A stretch of DNA of 6,648 nt from an uncultured Lachnospiraceae bacterium (GTDB lineage: Bacteria > Bacillota > Clostridia > Lachnospirales > Lachnospiraceae). Within the stretch, counting starts at the first letter, position 1, and each line of letters begins with the position of its first letter. The stretch is taken from positions 1 to 6,648 of the forward strand of contig CALZPS010000085.1 of the NCBI GenBank assembly GCA_945827765.1, in the 5' to 3' direction. The notes under the pieces were generated by a model. That model saw only the letters and a list, made by a program, of their open reading frames with translations. It was not told the DNA's origin and ran no database searches. A program made the translations under genes and the position numbers. Below, one piece after another: positions 6,017-6,648 of the stretch.

Positions 6017-6262
6017 TTATTTTTCAATTCCTGCCGCTTTAAAAATCTTGCTGACAACTTCTGTCGGCTGAGCACCATTTGCAAGCCATTTCTTAGCTGC
6101 CTCTTCATTTACTTTGAACTCACTCGGCTCGCAATTCGGATCGTATGTGCCGATTTCCTCGATAAATCTGCCGTCTCTCGGGGATCTGGAATCAGCTACG
6201 ATAATTCTATAGAAAGGAGCCTTTTTCTTTCCCATTCTTGTTAATCTGATCTTTACTGCCAT
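6017..6262 (-). CDS. rpsP: 30S ribosomal protein S16
   Basis: S16 is a small primary assembly protein of the 30S subunit. The 81-residue sequence shows the family start [20 protein letters not shown] (3-22), then [20 protein letters not shown] (23-42) and the C-terminal [16 protein letters not shown] helix-turn region (55-70). Length is standard. GGAGGT (6271-6276) lies 8 bases before the ATG, a strong signal fitting high expression. It follows ffh by 46 bases with no terminator or convincing promoter between them, so it is probably co-transcribed with ffh. Confidence 0.97.
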   Translation of the reverse strand: MAVKIRLTRMGKKKAPFYRIIVADSRSPRDGRFIEEIGTYDPNCEPSEFKVNEEAAKKWLANGAQPTEVVSKIFKAAGIEK

Positions 6263-6308
6263 TTTTAGTTACCTCCACTTTTTCTTGTTTCTGTAAAATA
6301 TCTATGTG

Positions 6309-6622
6309 TTAAAAAGGAAATTTGAATTTTCCTTTTTTACCACCTATGCCTCCCATGAGTCCCGGAAGTTTCTTCATCATCTTCCGCGTCTCATTAAACT
6401 GTTTCACCATGCGGTTTACTTCCGCAATATCCACTCCCGCGCCTTTGGCGATCCTGTGCTTTCTGGATATATTCAAAAGGTCGGGATTTTGCCTTTCCTC
6501 TGGAGTCATGGAGTAAATCATTGCCTCCATGCGAGCCATCTTTTTTTCGCTCTCCTCCGAATCAATTTCCGGCATCTTCTTGTTTCCCATGCCGCCAAGC
6601 CCCGGCATCATGCCCATGACGC
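6309..6622 (-). CDS. ffh: Signal recognition particle protein Ffh, C-terminal M-domain fragment
   Basis: Ffh binds signal peptides and the SRP RNA, and delivers nascent membrane and secreted proteins to FtsY. Only about 104 C-terminal residues are here; the N and G (GTPase) domains are missing. The M domain is recognisable by its methionine-rich start (GVMGMMPGLGGMG), the MTPEERQNPDLL segment, SRKHRIAKGAGVDIAEVNRM with the conserved SRP-RNA-binding pattern, and a methionine- and lysine-rich end with a glycine-rich tail. The gene is not naturally truncated: the frame runs without a stop into adapter sequence at 6623, so true coding sequence ends at about 6622. The ATG at 6615-6617 is an internal methionine, not a start. 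The stop is followed by rpsP, as in many Firmicutes. Confidence 0.95.
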
Positions 6623-6648
6623 CTGTCTCTTATACACATCTCCGAGCC
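6623..6648. other. Sequencing-library adapter (Nextera/Tn5 mosaic end), not genomic
   Basis: Bases 6623-6641 are CTGTCTCTTATACACATCT, the 19-base Tn5 mosaic end used in Nextera tagmentation. The next seven bases CCGAGCC (6642-6648) match the continuation of the Nextera read-2 adapter. A natural Tn5/IS50 insertion would continue into transposon sequence instead. The bases sit exactly at the contig end, where untrimmed read-through adapter is expected, and should be removed before any annotation. Confidence 0.97.

Noticed and set aside
6615..6617. ATG as the start of a short stand-alone 102-residue protein
   Set aside because: It is an internal methionine of the Ffh M domain. The frame stays open upstream (Gly-Val) until the adapter and there is no ribosome binding site.
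6615..6648. Tn5-like 19-base end read as a natural transposon insertion in ffh
   Set aside because: The sequence after the mosaic end (CCGAGCC) is that of the commercial adapter and it sits at the contig edge, so a library artefact is far more likely.
1..6648. tRNA or rRNA genes, CRISPR arrays, insertion sequences, phage or toxin-antitoxin genes
   Set aside because: I saw no cloverleaf, direct-repeat array, terminal inverted repeats with a transposase, or mobile-element proteins. Almost all the window is accounted for by the listed genes and short intergenic spaces.

Overview
This is a housekeeping, ribosome-linked gene cluster from a Clostridia-type Firmicute, probably in or near Lachnospiraceae. 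The order on the minus strand, ffh - rpsP - khpA - rimM - trmD - glycosyltransferase - rplS - rbgA - lepB - rnhB - yraN, is the classic Gram-positive SRP/S16/L19 neighbourhood. Strong AGGAGG-type ribosome binding sites, intrinsic terminators and the protein sequences (RbgA type, KhpA next to S16, P-type signal peptidase) fit that assignment. The exact genus cannot be read from the sequence. No real gene was found on the plus strand.

Layout in transcription order (high to low coordinates). The right end (6623-6648) is not genomic: it matches the Nextera/Tn5 library adapter, so the contig stops artificially inside ffh, and only the Ffh C-terminal M domain is left (6309-6622). Next come rpsP and khpA, followed by a clear hairpin plus T-tract (5725-5755). 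rimM and trmD follow, one base apart. A GT2 glycosyltransferase with two C-terminal membrane helices overlaps the trmD end by 38 bases; this is not part of the usual cluster. rplS then sits in its own unit: an extended -10 promoter (3322-3350), a structured leader that may be the L19 autoregulatory leader (3260-3295), the gene, and a strong terminator (2843-2876). rbgA and lepB follow with an 82-base gap. lepB-rnhB (8 bases) and rnhB-yraN (10 bases) overlap. The first 52 bases hold the start of another gene.

The genes mostly serve translation and export: Ffh and LepB in protein secretion; S16, L19, RimM and RbgA in ribosome structure and assembly; TrmD in tRNA modification; KhpA in RNA binding; RNase HII and YraN in nucleic-acid maintenance. 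The glycosyltransferase is the one functional outsider.

I looked for an undescribed system and do not see one. The points worth a second look are the adapter at the contig end, the inserted glycosyltransferase, a hydrophilic insertion of about 30 residues in TrmD, and the self-contained rplS transcription unit with a candidate leader RNA.
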